Shown: positions 8,062 to 16,892, numbered from the stretch's first letter. The stretch is DNA of 42,208 nucleotides from Alphaproteobacteria bacterium (GCA_018399685.1 JAGYOK010000016.1:1-42208); one strand, 5' to 3'. The notes: generated by a model not told the origin, from the sequence alone. Made by a program: numbers and translations.

Positions 8062-9477
8062 TTAACCGCCACTGCCAGCCGCAGGAATATCAGAACCATC
8101 TTGCTTGTACTGGTTAAGTTTATTACGCAAAGTACGAATGGAAATACCAAGGATGTTGGCCGCATGTGTACGGTTTCCCAGACAATGATCCAGTGTATTA
8201 AGAATCATATCACGCTCAACATCCGCTATCGTGCGCCCGATCATGGATTCAACACCGCCGGGATTTTGTACCACAGAAGACTCATTGGCATACGGAGTAC
8301 TCGCGCTTGAAACGCCTGCCGGATCAGGAGCCTTAGGGGCAGCAGCCGGAGCGGCGCTCATTTCCGAGCCATAAAATGCAGGGCTTTGAATAAATATAGC
8401 ATCGGCTTCAATCTCGTCTTGGGTGGACATCAATATTGCACGATGCATGGTGTTCTCAAGCTCACGGATATTTCCGCGCCATGTGCATGATTGAAGCTTT
8501 GCAATAGCTTCAGAGGAAATATTTTTGCGCTCCAGCCCGTTGCTTTCTGCGAATTTATTTGCAAAAAAGCGGGCTAGTCTTTCTATATCTTTCGGGCGGT
8601 CACGCAACGGAGGAAGAATAATATTCACAACATTTAATCTGAAATATAAATCTTCACGAAAATCACCCTTTTTTACGGAATCTTCAAGATTACGGTTGGA
8701 TGTTGCGATAATCCGCGTATCAATTTTTACAGCGTTATTGCTGCCAATTCGCGTGATTTCTTTTTCCTGAAGAGCGCGCAATAGCTTTGCTTGAAGGATG
8801 GGATGCATTTCGCTCACTTCATCAAGCAATAACGTTCCTGTGTGTGCCTCTTCAAATTTACCGATTCGCCTTCCGGTCGCTCCGGTAAAGGCGCCTTTCT
8901 CATGACCAAACAATTCGGATTCCAGCAAGTTCTCAGGAATAGCAGCGCAGTTGACAGCAATAAAAGGTGCTCCGCTCCGCTTTGACTTGTTATGTATGTA
9001 TCGGGACATAACCTCTTTACCAGTGCCGGACTCGCCGGTAATCAGCACAGTTGCTTCAGAAGGAGCAACTTTATTGGCTATATTCAAAACAGCTTTCATC
9101 GACGGATCGTCGGCGATCATTGTGTTGTTTTCTTCGCTGACAGCCGCAAGAACAGCGGCGATAAGCTCGGCATCCGGGGGCAGGGGGACGTATTCCTTCG
9201 CCCCGTCTTGAATAGCTTTCACAGCCGATCGCGCATCGGTTCCAATTCCGCATGCAATTACCGGCATGTGGATGCGTTCTTCTTTAAGGCGTGTGATGAA
9301 GCTGCCGATTTTTTGCTTTACATCAACCATGGCAAGCTCGGCGCTTTTGCCATTCAGCAATGCTCCAAGGGCTTCTTCGGTATCTTCACAATGGATAACT
9401 TTTGCACCGCGTTGTAAGGCGATTTTCCCTGCTTGGGAGATGTGCCCGTCCAAACGGCCGATTATCATTAAACGCAT
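8062..9477 (-). CDS. flbD: FlbD sigma-54 transcriptional activator
   Basis: A 471-residue NtrC-family enhancer-binding protein. The N-terminal receiver-like domain (1-115) keeps an Asp at 52 but lacks the acidic pair near the start and the conserved Lys (VPLPP at 97-101), so classical phosphorylation is doubtful. The AAA+ domain has Walker A GESGTGKE (148-155), the sigma-54-contacting GAFTGA (195-200) and Walker B LLLDE (216-220). A Fis-type helix-turn-helix lies at about 436-456. The ATG is preceded by AGGAG. In Caulobacter, FlbD activates class III flagellar genes under FliX control. The gene position (after fliF-G-H-N, before flhA) and a fliX gene at 22374 make FlbD the best name. Likely targets here are the promoters before flgB, flgF and flgI. 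Confidence 0.93.
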   Translation of the reverse strand: MRLMIIGRLDGHISQAGKIALQRGAKVIHCEDTEEALGALLNGKSAELAMVDVKQKIGSFITRLKEERIHMPVIACGIGTDARSAVKAIQDGAKEYVPLPPDAELIAAVLAAVSEENNTMIADDPSMKAVLNIANKVAPSEATVLITGESGTGKEVMSRYIHNKSKRSGAPFIAVNCAAIPENLLESELFGHEKGAFTGATGRRIGKFEEAHTGTLLLDEVSEMHPILQAKLLRALQEKEITRIGSNNAVKIDTRIIATSNRNLEDSVKKGDFREDLYFRLNVVNIILPPLRDRPKDIERLARFFANKFAESNGLERKNISSEAIAKLQSCTWRGNIRELENTMHRAILMSTQDEIEADAIFIQSPAFYGSEMSAAPAAAPKAPDPAGVSSASTPYANESSVVQNPGGVESMIGRTIADVERDMILNTLDHCLGNRTHAANILGISIRTLRNKLNQYKQDGSDIPAAGSGG

Positions 9478-9566
9478 TAATTACTAGCTCCTGAATCCAG
9501 ATAGGGAGTGGTAATACAAAAACCACGACTCTATGCATATAGCAGAGCTACCCGCAGGAATAAAGC

Positions 9567-10406
9567 CTACTTAAAGTAATTAATCCGCAAAGAGGGGGGC
9601 AGCAACCCGTTAATGTCCATTTCGAGATTTCGCGGGTTCTCTTGCTTTATCATAGAAAGCGCCGTTCTCATTATCATGGTCTTAACAGCCACTCTGTCCG
9701 CAGCATTCTTTTCAATCTTGGCCGCCAAAGGCGACATAACAACGGTTCCCAAAATAGCGCCATAAAACGTAGTCAATAAAGCCACAGCCATCGCCGGGCC
9801 AATTGCTTCGGGGTTTTCCAGCTCTGCAAGCATTTGCACAAGACCAACCAGTGTTCCAATCAACCCCATCGCCGGAGCAACTTCAGAAGCTCTCTTTAAT
9901 ATACTTGCCGCGCGCTTTGCCCGCTCTTCCTCTTTATCTATATTCTGCGAAAGAATGCGTTTGACGTCATCGTAATTATATCCGTCTGTTACAAGCCCCA
10001 TGGCATATAACAGGAAAGGCTCGTTCTTGGTTTGTGGTTCATAGCCCGCCATGCTCAAAAGCCCTTTTTTGCGGGCAATGATAGCCAGATCAAGTAGACC
10101 GGTAGCAAGCTGCTTAACATTCCATACAGGCCTTAAAAAAGAAGTCATGATAGTACCAAGGGATTGTTTTAACTCCGCCCCTGTATAGGGAATACAACTG
10201 GCGGTAAGCGTGCCAAGAACAACGATCATTACCGATGGACCGTTAACAAAATTTGCATCACTTTGCCCCATGGAAATTGCGGCAATAATCAAGCCGATGG
10301 AAAAAATCAGGCCAAATACCGACACAAGATCCAATACCTTTCCCATGGTAGGTATCCGTACGTTGGGCAAGTTTGCGTCGGTTTGCTGTTGCGCGTCTGA
10401 GGCCAT
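9567..10406 (-). CDS. motA: MotA stator subunit
   Basis: A 279-residue MotA/PomA-type protein with four membrane segments (about 27-47, 54-74, 175-195, 207-230). The typical segments ASEVAPAMGLIGTLVGLVQ and TTFYGAILGTVV are present. A cytoplasmic loop after segment two interacts with FliG. It forms the ion channel with MotB (encoded at 32853). It lies between fliN and flbD, an insertion into the usual fliF-flbD gene order. The 217-base gap before it suggests its own promoter. The Shine-Dalgarno sequence is weak. The coupling ion cannot be decided from sequence by eye. Confidence 0.94.
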   Translation of the reverse strand: MASDAQQQTDANLPNVRIPTMGKVLDLVSVFGLIFSIGLIIAAISMGQSDANFVNGPSVMIVVLGTLTASCIPYTGAELKQSLGTIMTSFLRPVWNVKQLATGLLDLAIIARKKGLLSMAGYEPQTKNEPFLLYAMGLVTDGYNYDDVKRILSQNIDKEEERAKRAASILKRASEVAPAMGLIGTLVGLVQMLAELENPEAIGPAMAVALLTTFYGAILGTVVMSPLAAKIEKNAADRVAVKTMIMRTALSMIKQENPRNLEMDINGLLPPSLRINYFK

Positions 10407-10591
10407 ATTTTTTGTTCTAATTACTTATGTTTTTAACTGTGTGGCTAACTAATCAGCCTGATGGTTCTTATGAGTTTATAAAAGTATATTGGAGAGATTT
10501 TACACAAGGCATATAAAAATAGTACTTAAAACTTACCTCAGGAAAATAAACAAAAAAAGAGGAAAGATAAAATAAAACAAGGTTGTAAACA

Positions 10592-10607
10592 CTCACATGA
10601 TTGTGAG
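10592..10607 (-). terminator. Weak hairpin after fliN
   Basis: CTCACA-TGAT-TGTGAG lies 17 bases beyond the fliN stop. On the minus strand it is followed by a T-rich but interrupted tract. It may terminate the fliF-G-H-N transcript before motA. Confidence 0.3.
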
Positions 10608-10623
10608 GCTTGGTTATGGGGTT

Positions 10624-11016
10624 TTATGTGCGGTCAGATTTGACAATCTCCGTCATTGTGATGCCAAGCTTGTCTTCAACAACCACGACCTCGCCACGCG
10701 CAACAAGTCGGTTATTAACATAAATATCGATCGCTTCCCCGACCTTTCGGTCAAGCTCGACAACAGCACCACGGCCAAGTTTCAAGAGCTGGCTAACCTG
10801 CATTGTAGAGCTTCCAAGCACTGCCGATACATTTACAGGAATATCATAAATAGCAGTAACGTCTCCTGCCATGGCTTCACCAATGGCGTATTCCTGCCTA
10901 TCCTGATTTTGTATCTCTTCAGGCTCTTCGATTTCGTCGTAGTTAACCTCACCATCAGCCTTTGTTTCTGCTGGTTCTTGGGGTTCGGTGTTTTGGTTCT
11001 CGTCTTCGTCGCTCAT
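10624..11016 (-). CDS. fliN: FliN motor switch protein
   Basis: A 130-residue C-ring protein. An acidic, disordered N-terminal extension (1-45) precedes the SpoA-type domain: IPVNVSAVLGSSTMQVSQLLKLGRG, then NNRLVARGEVVVVEDKLGITMTEIV. FliN forms the base of the C-ring, binds FliH and takes part in export docking and switching. The ATG directly follows the fliH TAG stop (zero spacing), so it is translated from the same transcript. Confidence 0.96.
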   Translation of the reverse strand: MSDEDENQNTEPQEPAETKADGEVNYDEIEEPEEIQNQDRQEYAIGEAMAGDVTAIYDIPVNVSAVLGSSTMQVSQLLKLGRGAVVELDRKVGEAIDIYVNNRLVARGEVVVVEDKLGITMTEIVKSDRT

Positions 11017-11823
11017 CTATGATTCTCCAGATGTTTTTGTCTCTTCCTGAACTTGTTTTTCGCCGTCCAGAGATTGCATTTCTCTTTTTTCCGGACTTGC
11101 TTCTTCAGTGCTTTCTTCTACAGACAAGGCAGCAGGCTCGCTCTCATCCGCCTTTATTGTTTTATCACTGGTGGCATCTTTCTTGTTATCGGCCTTATCA
11201 TGAAGGCTAAATCCATGCTCCGCAAGAGAGTGATTTAAAATATTAAATATTTTTTCTGTCAAGGCGCTGCGGTCACATAAAAGACCACCGCCGGGCCAGC
11301 TTATTCGGCAGGCATAATCAGGCAAAGAAGCATCCGCTTTAAAGGTGATTTGCTTTTGCAGGTTATCTGCGTGCTCCCTGATAAGCTCTGTGAAGGGGCT
11401 AAAAACAGAGCCGTTAATCTCGATTTGTATGGTTTCGGGAACCATGTGGGCAGCCAATGCGTTGCTCACAGCCGTACAAAGTTCGTTAACACCGTGTGCA
11501 TCCATGTACGTTGGAAAAGCTTTGGTAAAAATTTGTGTAGCCAGATGTGTTGCACTTTGCTCATATTCTTTCTGGCGTTTTTCTTCAGCCGCGAACAATA
11601 CTCCAAGGTCACGCTCAATTTTCTGTAGCAAAACAAGATTTGTATTATTTATGCTTTCCAGACTTTCCTGTAATCCTGCGTTTTTACCTTCTTCATAAGC
11701 CCGTACCCGCGCCGCTTCCATCTCATCTTTTGAAAACTCAGGCAGCTTCGCACGCTCTTCCTCTGTGAGGGGCATGTCTTCATCAAATATATTAGAATCA
11801 AAGAGAAACGGTTGGGGTTTCAT
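11017..11823 (-). CDS. fliH: FliH export-ATPase regulator
   Basis: A 268-residue protein matching the FliH/YscL pattern. A short N-terminal segment (FLFDSNIFDED) is followed by a long amphipathic helix (about 18-110, ARVRAYEEGKNAGLQES). A C-terminal domain (130-205) ends in SWPGGGLLCDRSALTEKI, comparable to the FliH W.GG...DPS pattern. The last 55 residues are an acidic and basic tail of low complexity. FliH links the FliI ATPase to FliN at the C-ring; fliI is not in this window. It lies between fliG and fliN. Caulobacter calls the gene at this position flbE. Confidence 0.85.
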   Translation of the reverse strand: MKPQPFLFDSNIFDEDMPLTEEERAKLPEFSKDEMEAARVRAYEEGKNAGLQESLESINNTNLVLLQKIERDLGVLFAAEEKRQKEYEQSATHLATQIFTKAFPTYMDAHGVNELCTAVSNALAAHMVPETIQIEINGSVFSPFTELIREHADNLQKQITFKADASLPDYACRISWPGGGLLCDRSALTEKIFNILNHSLAEHGFSLHDKADNKKDATSDKTIKADESEPAALSVEESTEEASPEKREMQSLDGEKQVQEETKTSGES

Positions 11824-11880
11824 ATTTACAATATGTTCTTTCGTATAATAACTCTGGTTCCCGATCTCGCATGTTTACAA

Positions 11881-12900
11881 TCACGCAATCATTTCTTCTT
11901 CAGCAGCGCCAGTGCTTATAGTAATTTCTCCACGGCTTTCCAGATCTTTGGTTACAGTAACAATATATTGTTGTGCTTCTTCCACATCTTTCAGACGTAC
12001 AGGCCCCATGGCGGCCATATCTTCTTTCATGATCTTTCCTGCACGCTCTGACATATTGCTGAAGAACAGATCCTTCAGGCTGTCTGAAGCCCCTTTGAGA
12101 GCCAGCGGCAATTTTTCTTTATCAGAACCACGGATAACTGACTGGATGGAGGAGGGATCGAGTTTCAGGAGGTCTTCGAATGTAAACATCAGGCTACGGA
12201 TTTTCTCGGCGGCATCCGGAGTGGATTTTTCCAACGATTCCATAAAGCGGCTTTCTACGGCACGTTCCATATTATTAAATATCTCTGCAATCAACTCATG
12301 AGAGTCGCGGCGCTGCGTTTTTGCAAGGTTGGACATAAATTCTTTGCGAAGTGTTTTTTCAACTTCTTCAAGGATTTCCTTTTGGACGGTTTCCATTTTA
12401 AGCATACGGTTGATAACTTCCAGTGCGAAGCCGTCAGGCAAAATGGCCAGCACACGGGCGGCGTGATCGGTAGACACTTTTGAAAGAACAACTGCAACGG
12501 TTTGCGGGTATTCTTTTTGCAGAAAGTTTGCTAAAATTTCTTCATTAACATTAGTAAGCTTTTCCCACATTGTACGACCTGCAGGGCCGCGTATCTCCTC
12601 CATGATGAGTTCGATTTTCTCGGAAGAAAGGCCGGATTTTTGAAGGAGTCTTTCGGTGCTGTCCTGTGACCCGACTAATGAATTGGTTGAGCTGATCTGC
12701 TCGGTAAATTCAATAAAAAGCTTTTCGACAATACTAGGGCCGATTTTACCCAACCCGGAAATGATCTGGGATAGCTCAAGAATTTCATCATCGTCCATGT
12801 GGCTAAATATTTGTGCCGTCTGGTCTTCGCTTAATGACAACACAAAAACAGCCGCTTTTTCAGGGCCTGATAATGATCGGTAATCATCTCTTACATGCAT
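11881..12900 (-). CDS. fliG: FliG motor switch protein
   Basis: A 339-residue protein with the three FliG domains. The N-terminal FliF-binding part ([17 protein letters not shown]) comes first. A middle domain with an EHPQ-like [11 protein letters not shown] motif binds FliM. The C-terminal torque domain carries the charged ridge helix ([25 protein letters not shown]). It couples the stator to rotor rotation. It begins 20 bases after fliF in the same operon. Length is typical for the family. Confidence 0.97.
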   Translation of the reverse strand: MHVRDDYRSLSGPEKAAVFVLSLSEDQTAQIFSHMDDDEILELSQIISGLGKIGPSIVEKLFIEFTEQISSTNSLVGSQDSTERLLQKSGLSSEKIELIMEEIRGPAGRTMWEKLTNVNEEILANFLQKEYPQTVAVVLSKVSTDHAARVLAILPDGFALEVINRMLKMETVQKEILEEVEKTLRKEFMSNLAKTQRRDSHELIAEIFNNMERAVESRFMESLEKSTPDAAEKIRSLMFTFEDLLKLDPSSIQSVIRGSDKEKLPLALKGASDSLKDLFFSNMSERAGKIMKEDMAAMGPVRLKDVEEAQQYIVTVTKDLESRGEITISTGAAEEEMIA

Positions 12901-12920
12901 ATGCGTTTAACCTTAAAATA

Positions 12921-14621
12921 CTAACCTTCTTCAGCAAGCCAGCTACGTACAACAGAAACGGCCTCGCTTGGATAACTTTCAACAATTTCTTCAACTTTTC
13001 TAACGGTTGAAGCTTTCACCTTACCTTCGATTCCTTGCAAATTAATCAATGTTTCTTCTTCTGCTTCACTTGTCTGTGGAGGAGACGAATCGGCTGAAAG
13101 AAACTGTCCGTCAACACCAACGGGCTGCATTGGCATAGGCGGCGCCAGTGCGGGGTTTGCCGGGGAAGCAGCGAGGAGGTCGTGATGCAATAAGTCGTCT
13201 AAAGAGCTTGGCCGACCCCCACTTGTATCCATTGACACAAGCTTTGAAACCATTGGTTGAAGAACCAGCAATACAACCAGTATCAGCATGATCGCAACAA
13301 CAAGCATTTCCGCAGCGTTCAGCAGATCGCTCTTTTCAAAACCAAAGATTGTATCATCTTTTATAGCTTCGTATTCCATATCGATTTGTGCGAATTGCAT
13401 ATTGGCAACTTCAATAACATCCCCTCGATCCTCGTCAAACCCGGCTGCTGTGCGGACAAGAGATGATATCTGATCCATTTCCTGTTGTGAGCGGGGTTCG
13501 TAAACCTTATTGCCTTCCGCATCTTCTGTGTAGCTGCCATCCACAAGAACAGAAATAGATAGTTTTTCTATTTCCCCGCTTTGGCGTACCGTGCTTCGGA
13601 TTGTTTTGCTTATTTCGTAATTAGTGATTTCTTCTGTGCGGGAGCTTTGCGCGCTTGGAGATTCATTACCAAGAAAATCTCCGCCGACCCCAGGCAGATT
13701 ATTTTCTATACCAACGTCGCCAGAATTATCCGATTCGCGTTCAGTGCTGTCTTCTTGAGTGGTTTGAGAAGATCGCATAACCTGACCTTCCGGGTTATAC
13801 AATTCCTCGTTAAGGCTGATCTGGTCAAAATTCATTTGCGCGTTAACAATAGCTGTAACTCTTCCAGAGCCGACAATACGGCTTATTTGTTCCTCGATAT
13901 TACGCTGCATACGCGCTTCAAAATTACGGCGCAAATCTTCTGTCTTTAAAGACAGAAGGCTGTCATCTTCCTCCCCACCTTTGGCCATCAGGTTTCCGTT
14001 ACTATCAATAACCGAAACATTATTGGTCTTAAGGTCTGGAACCGCAGAGGCTACCAGAGACTGTATTGCCGCGATTTGCTGTCGCTCTATCGAAGCGCCG
14101 GACTGAATTCCGATAAATACGCTTGCAGAGGCGTCCTTTGTCTTCCGGCTAAAGCGCTCCCGCTCAGGCAAGGCAATAAGAACGCGCGCACTTCGCACGC
14201 TTTCAAGCGAGCTGATTGTCTTGGCGAGCTCGCCCTGTAAGGCGCGTAGCTGATTGATATTTTGAACAAAATTAGTTGTGCCAAAGCCGGACTGCTTGTC
14301 AAATATTTCATATCCCATTGATCCGCCGTTAGGCAAGCCAGCCGCGGCCAAAAGCATCCGCGCTCTACCGACATCATTGGAAGGAACCAATATACGGGAA
14401 CCATCGGAAGAGATCTCATACTTTATCTCTGTTTCTTCCAGTTTAGCGGCAACCGCACCAGAGTCGGTAGGAGAAAGATCTGTATATAACAGCTTCATTT
14501 CCGGGGAAGATATCCGCATGGACAAAAAGACAAAAAATGTCAACAGCCCCAGGATGATAGCGCCCATAACACCTAAACGAGCAGCTCCCAATTGTTGTAG
14601 TGTCGCAACAAAGTTATTCAC
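12921..14621 (-). CDS. fliF: FliF MS-ring protein
   Basis: A 566-residue protein that builds the MS ring, the first structure of the basal body. Membrane segments lie at about 15-32 and 436-456. They enclose periplasmic ring-building motifs (AAAGLPNGGSMGYEIFD, then LARTISSLESVRSARVLIALPE-like sequence). The C-terminal tail (EIVESYPSEAVSVVRSWLAEEG) is the FliG-binding segment. The start is GTG at 14621 because a TAA stop lies in frame only 13 bases upstream and the next ATG would remove the first membrane segment. AAGG lies about ten bases before it. It opens the fliF-G-H-N operon. Confidence 0.96.
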   Translation of the reverse strand: MNNFVATLQQLGAARLGVMGAIILGLLTFFVFLSMRISSPEMKLLYTDLSPTDSGAVAAKLEETEIKYEISSDGSRILVPSNDVGRARMLLAAAGLPNGGSMGYEIFDKQSGFGTTNFVQNINQLRALQGELAKTISSLESVRSARVLIALPERERFSRKTKDASASVFIGIQSGASIERQQIAAIQSLVASAVPDLKTNNVSVIDSNGNLMAKGGEEDDSLLSLKTEDLRRNFEARMQRNIEEQISRIVGSGRVTAIVNAQMNFDQISLNEELYNPEGQVMRSSQTTQEDSTERESDNSGDVGIENNLPGVGGDFLGNESPSAQSSRTEEITNYEISKTIRSTVRQSGEIEKLSISVLVDGSYTEDAEGNKVYEPRSQQEMDQISSLVRTAAGFDEDRGDVIEVANMQFAQIDMEYEAIKDDTIFGFEKSDLLNAAEMLVVAIMLILVVLLVLQPMVSKLVSMDTSGGRPSSLDDLLHHDLLAASPANPALAPPMPMQPVGVDGQFLSADSSPPQTSEAEEETLINLQGIEGKVKASTVRKVEEIVESYPSEAVSVVRSWLAEEG

Positions 14622-15127
14622 AGTATATATACCTTAATTTACACCTTATTATAAAAGCTGAGTCCTCCGGGAAGTCGGAAGATAAAACCACTATAACATA
14701 AAACCATCGCATAAGACGAGGGGGTGATTCGCGATTAATGCGCGAGGTTTAAACCCGTAAAATACGTCAGTTTTAATGCTCTGGCAAACCGAAAATGTAC
14801 AGAGGAAAAAAGTCTTTTGGTTACAATAAGGAAGGGGTAGTATCTTATGTTTCTTTATCTGCGCACCAGAAATTTCTCTTCAATCTGGATTATTGATCAG
14901 GTTAATTTGGGCAATTAAAAGAAAAATAAATACGAATATATTCATAGCAACGTAAGAGGGGACAACGCTTTTTTAAAGTAATCCACCGAATTCATATCCC
15001 CGTTTTTCCTTTGTTTACTTGACTTTATGCAAAAATATATGTAACATGATAATAGGGTATTGTATCAACTCACCACTTGAAAGTATTTTGAGTGGGCGTT
15101 GACGTAAGAAAGGTTAGGGTGACGCTC
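14622..15127. other. Divergent intergenic region fliF / FlaG-like gene
   Basis: About 500 bases without a credible gene. It must hold the promoters of both divergent genes. Visible symmetric elements are TCGCG/CGCGA (14729-14733 and 14741-14745) and the palindrome GGTTTAAACC (14746-14755). A perfect TATAAT occurs on the minus strand before fliF but has no good -35. No GG-N10-GC sigma-54 site was found. Confidence 0.5.
15019..15047 (+). promoter_or_regulatory. Sigma-70-type promoter of the FlaG-like gene
   Basis: TTGACT (15019-15024), 17-base spacer, TAACAT (15042-15047), about 80 bases before the ATG at 15128. Confidence 0.45.
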
Positions 15128-15682
15128 ATGATTGAGGCAGTCAATTCTACAGTAGCAAATGCGAGCACAGTGCGTGGTGTGGTGGGGCAGGTTGATTCCT
15201 CCTCTATTGCCTCCGTGGCTGCGGTTCTGCCCGCGGTGGGCAGCGAAGCAGCGCCAAGCGCTCCGCAAGCGCCTTTCGTGAGTCCGTTTATATCAGTCGA
15301 CTTTAATTTCAACCGGCCGGTATTACAAATAAGGGACGCACAAACAGGCGCCGTAAAACAGCAATTCCCTACGGAAAGCCGTCTGGCTCAAATCGCAACC
15401 ACGCAAACCCAGGTACGCGGAGCAGATACAGGACACAAAGCTGTCCAGTATGTGACAACGACACCTGCTCCCTCCGGAGAAAGCACGGTCGCGCAAACCA
15501 GTCAAATGGCGGTACAAACAGTGGATGTAACGACGGTGCAGGATGTGACCTCGACTCCAGCGTCCAATACAGCGTCTTCAACACCACAAGTGGCCGTAGC
15601 AGCGTTATCTGCAGCCGCCCAGTCCTCTGCGGCGGGCGCAGTTAGTGCGTTGGAATCGTCTGGCGTAACTGTGTACGCATAG
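15128..15682 (+). CDS. Protein with FlaG-like motif
   Basis: A 184-residue protein with a short FlaG-like core at about 55-90 (ISVDFNFNRPVLQIRDAQTG, then VKQQFPTESRLAQI). This matches the FlaG pattern of a strand, a D..TG.V..Q.P.E turn and a helix. It is flanked by Ala/Ser/Thr/Val-rich disordered sequence, including a C-terminal part of more than 80 residues. FlaG proteins influence filament length or hook-filament assembly, but the function here is inference. The start is ATG 15128 with AGG(TTA)GGG upstream; an earlier in-frame GTG at 15092 would add 12 residues. It is divergent from fliF and followed by a hairpin at 15690-15732. Confidence 0.65.
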   Translation: MIEAVNSTVANASTVRGVVGQVDSSSIASVAAVLPAVGSEAAPSAPQAPFVSPFISVDFNFNRPVLQIRDAQTGAVKQQFPTESRLAQIATTQTQVRGADTGHKAVQYVTTTPAPSGESTVAQTSQMAVQTVDVTTVQDVTSTPASNTASSTPQVAVAALSAAAQSSAAGAVSALESSGVTVYA

Positions 15683-15689
15683 TTGTAAG

Positions 15690-15732
15690 GCACGCTATCG
15701 CGCATTGAAATAATATGCAATTCATGGCGTGC
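15690..15732 (+). terminator. Possible terminator hairpin after the FlaG-like gene
   Basis: GCACGC (15690-15695) pairs with GCGTGC (15727-15732) around an inner CATTG/CAAT stem. A T-rich stretch follows, though it is not a clean T-run. It lies eight bases after the stop. Confidence 0.4.
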
Positions 15733-15859
15733 TTTCATACGCCTTTTTCATTCCCCTGTATGCCTTTTTTTGCGCATTCCTCCACTTGCTTTAAGGGTCT
15801 CTGTTTTACATAATGCGAACTTCTAAAAGTTAAAATGTTCCTAGAAATAGTGCTATAAG

Positions 15860-16014
15860 AAGAGTGCCATAAGAGGGTAGAAAATGACTATAAAGGACAA
15901 TAATAAGAGTAATAAAAGAGCCTAAGTATTTACATAATCCGTATGTGTTTAAGCGCATAAATACCTCTGGAAGAGTGCCATAAGAGAGTGGAAAATGACT
16001 TTAAAGGACAATAA
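15860..16014. repeat. 44-bp direct repeat pair
   Basis: Copies at 15860-15903 and 15971-16014 begin AAGAGTGCCATAAGAG, end AAAGGACAATAA, and differ at about three of 44 positions. They are 111 bases apart. They contain GTGCCA, but no -12 GC partner, so they are not sigma-54 promoters. Confidence 0.85.
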
Positions 16015-16073
16015 AAAAGACAAAATAAAGGGCAAAAAAGATAAATAATGGATGTTTTCCATACAAAAAAATA

Positions 16074-16230
16074 TAACCAATCGTCAATTTTTACCCCAAA
16101 ATCGGCTAACCAATCGTCACCCCTTTTCTCAAAACGGCTAACCAATTGTCACCCTTTTTTTCAAATCGGCTAACCGATTGTTACCCGGTTTTCAAACACA
16201 GTTAACCGATCGTCAACCATTTTTCTTGCA
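16074..16230. repeat. 32-bp tandem repeat array, about five copies
   Basis: TAACCRATYGTCACCC-type units begin at 16074, 16107, 16139, 16171 and 16203 (spacing 33, 32, 32, 32). The intervening T-rich and CAAAAYCGGC parts are also repeated, so the full unit is 32 bp, about three helical turns. The last copy is partial. The period is not a multiple of three, which argues against coding. Confidence 0.85.
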
Positions 16231-16340
16231 ATTTTTTCAAAATAAAAGTATCTTCAGATAAAATAGGATAGTAGTCCTAACTATTCTTGTCGTGATTTTT
16301 CAAAAATGAGGATCGGAAATCATCCGCCGAAATTGTTTTT

Positions 16341-16665
16341 ACATAATACCGAAGCGCATATTATTTGAACATATAACATCGCGGCATATCATCCGAGCAC
16401 AATATCCGAGCGCACAATATCGCGGCATAATATCGCGGCACAATATCCGAGCGCACAATATCGCGGCATAATATCGCGGCACAATATCCGAGCGAACAAT
16501 ATCGCGGCATAATATCCGGGCATAATATTCGAGCATAATATCCGGGAACAATATCCGGGAACAATATTCGAGCACATAACATATGGGCACAACATTCGGG
16601 CAAACAAAACCCGAATGCATAACATCCGAGCACACAATATCCGAGCACAATATCCGAGCGCACAT
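16341..16665. repeat. 13-bp satellite array with 41-bp higher-order period
   Basis: About twenty degenerate copies of a 13-bp monomer (AYAATATCSSRGC), some with an inserted GC dinucleotide. In the centre, three monomers plus GC form a 41-bp unit repeated from 16412, 16453 and 16494. The edges are more diverged than the centre. Frames on both strands stay open by composition only; no ribosome site or conserved protein is seen. Confidence 0.85.
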
Positions 16666-16764
16666 AGATACCACCAGCCTAAGCCGGGGTTCTATGGCTA
16701 CATCGACAGATCGCATAAGCAATCTGTCAATTACAGCGCTTGACGGCTCTGACCTCAAATCTTC

Positions 16765-16822
16765 ATCCCCGCCCGCGCGCCTGCCCGGCGAAGCCCCAAG
16801 GGCGAGGAAGGGGAGCGGGGAT
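16765..16822. repeat. Palindromic element with ATCCCCGC ends
   Basis: ATCCCCGC (16765-16772) and GCGGGGAT (16815-16822) are perfect inverted repeats around a GC-rich centre. This sequence type is common in dispersed intergenic palindromes. Nothing coding is supported here. Confidence 0.5.
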
Positions 16823-16862
16823 CCTGCAAAACCTTCTCTAAAGTATCCGGATGCCCCGCACA

Positions 16863-16892
16863 CGAAGCAACGCACCGCGTTGTTCGTTTTTT
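16863..16892 (+). terminator. Terminator-like hairpin with T-run
   Basis: CGAAGCAACGC, loop ACC, GCGTTGTTCG (one bulged base) is followed by six T (16887-16892). It could terminate read-through from the plus-strand FlaG-like gene, or be part of the surrounding palindromic elements. Confidence 0.45.

Noticed and set aside
15860-16014. GTGCCA in the two 44-bp repeats as minus-strand sigma-54 promoters
   Set aside because: The -12 GC is missing in both copies and there is no gene downstream on the minus strand nearby.
15930-16145. Minus-strand frame of 71 codons over the 32-bp array
   Set aside because: The 32-bp period breaks the peptide repeat and there is no Shine-Dalgarno sequence; it is a by-product of the array.
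16074-16230. Replication origin with iterons
   Set aside because: No replication initiator gene and no recognisable DnaA boxes were seen; the iteron-like period alone is not sufficient.
16074-16665. CRISPR array
   Set aside because: Units are contiguous tandem repeats without unique spacers, degenerate, and no cas genes are present.
16339-16875. Long minus-strand frame of 178 codons across the satellite (and a plus-strand frame 16583-16933)
   Set aside because: The frame is open because of the repeat composition; the 13- and 41-bp periods are not multiples of three, there is no ribosome site, and the peptide is an irregular Cys/Asp/Ile/Arg string.
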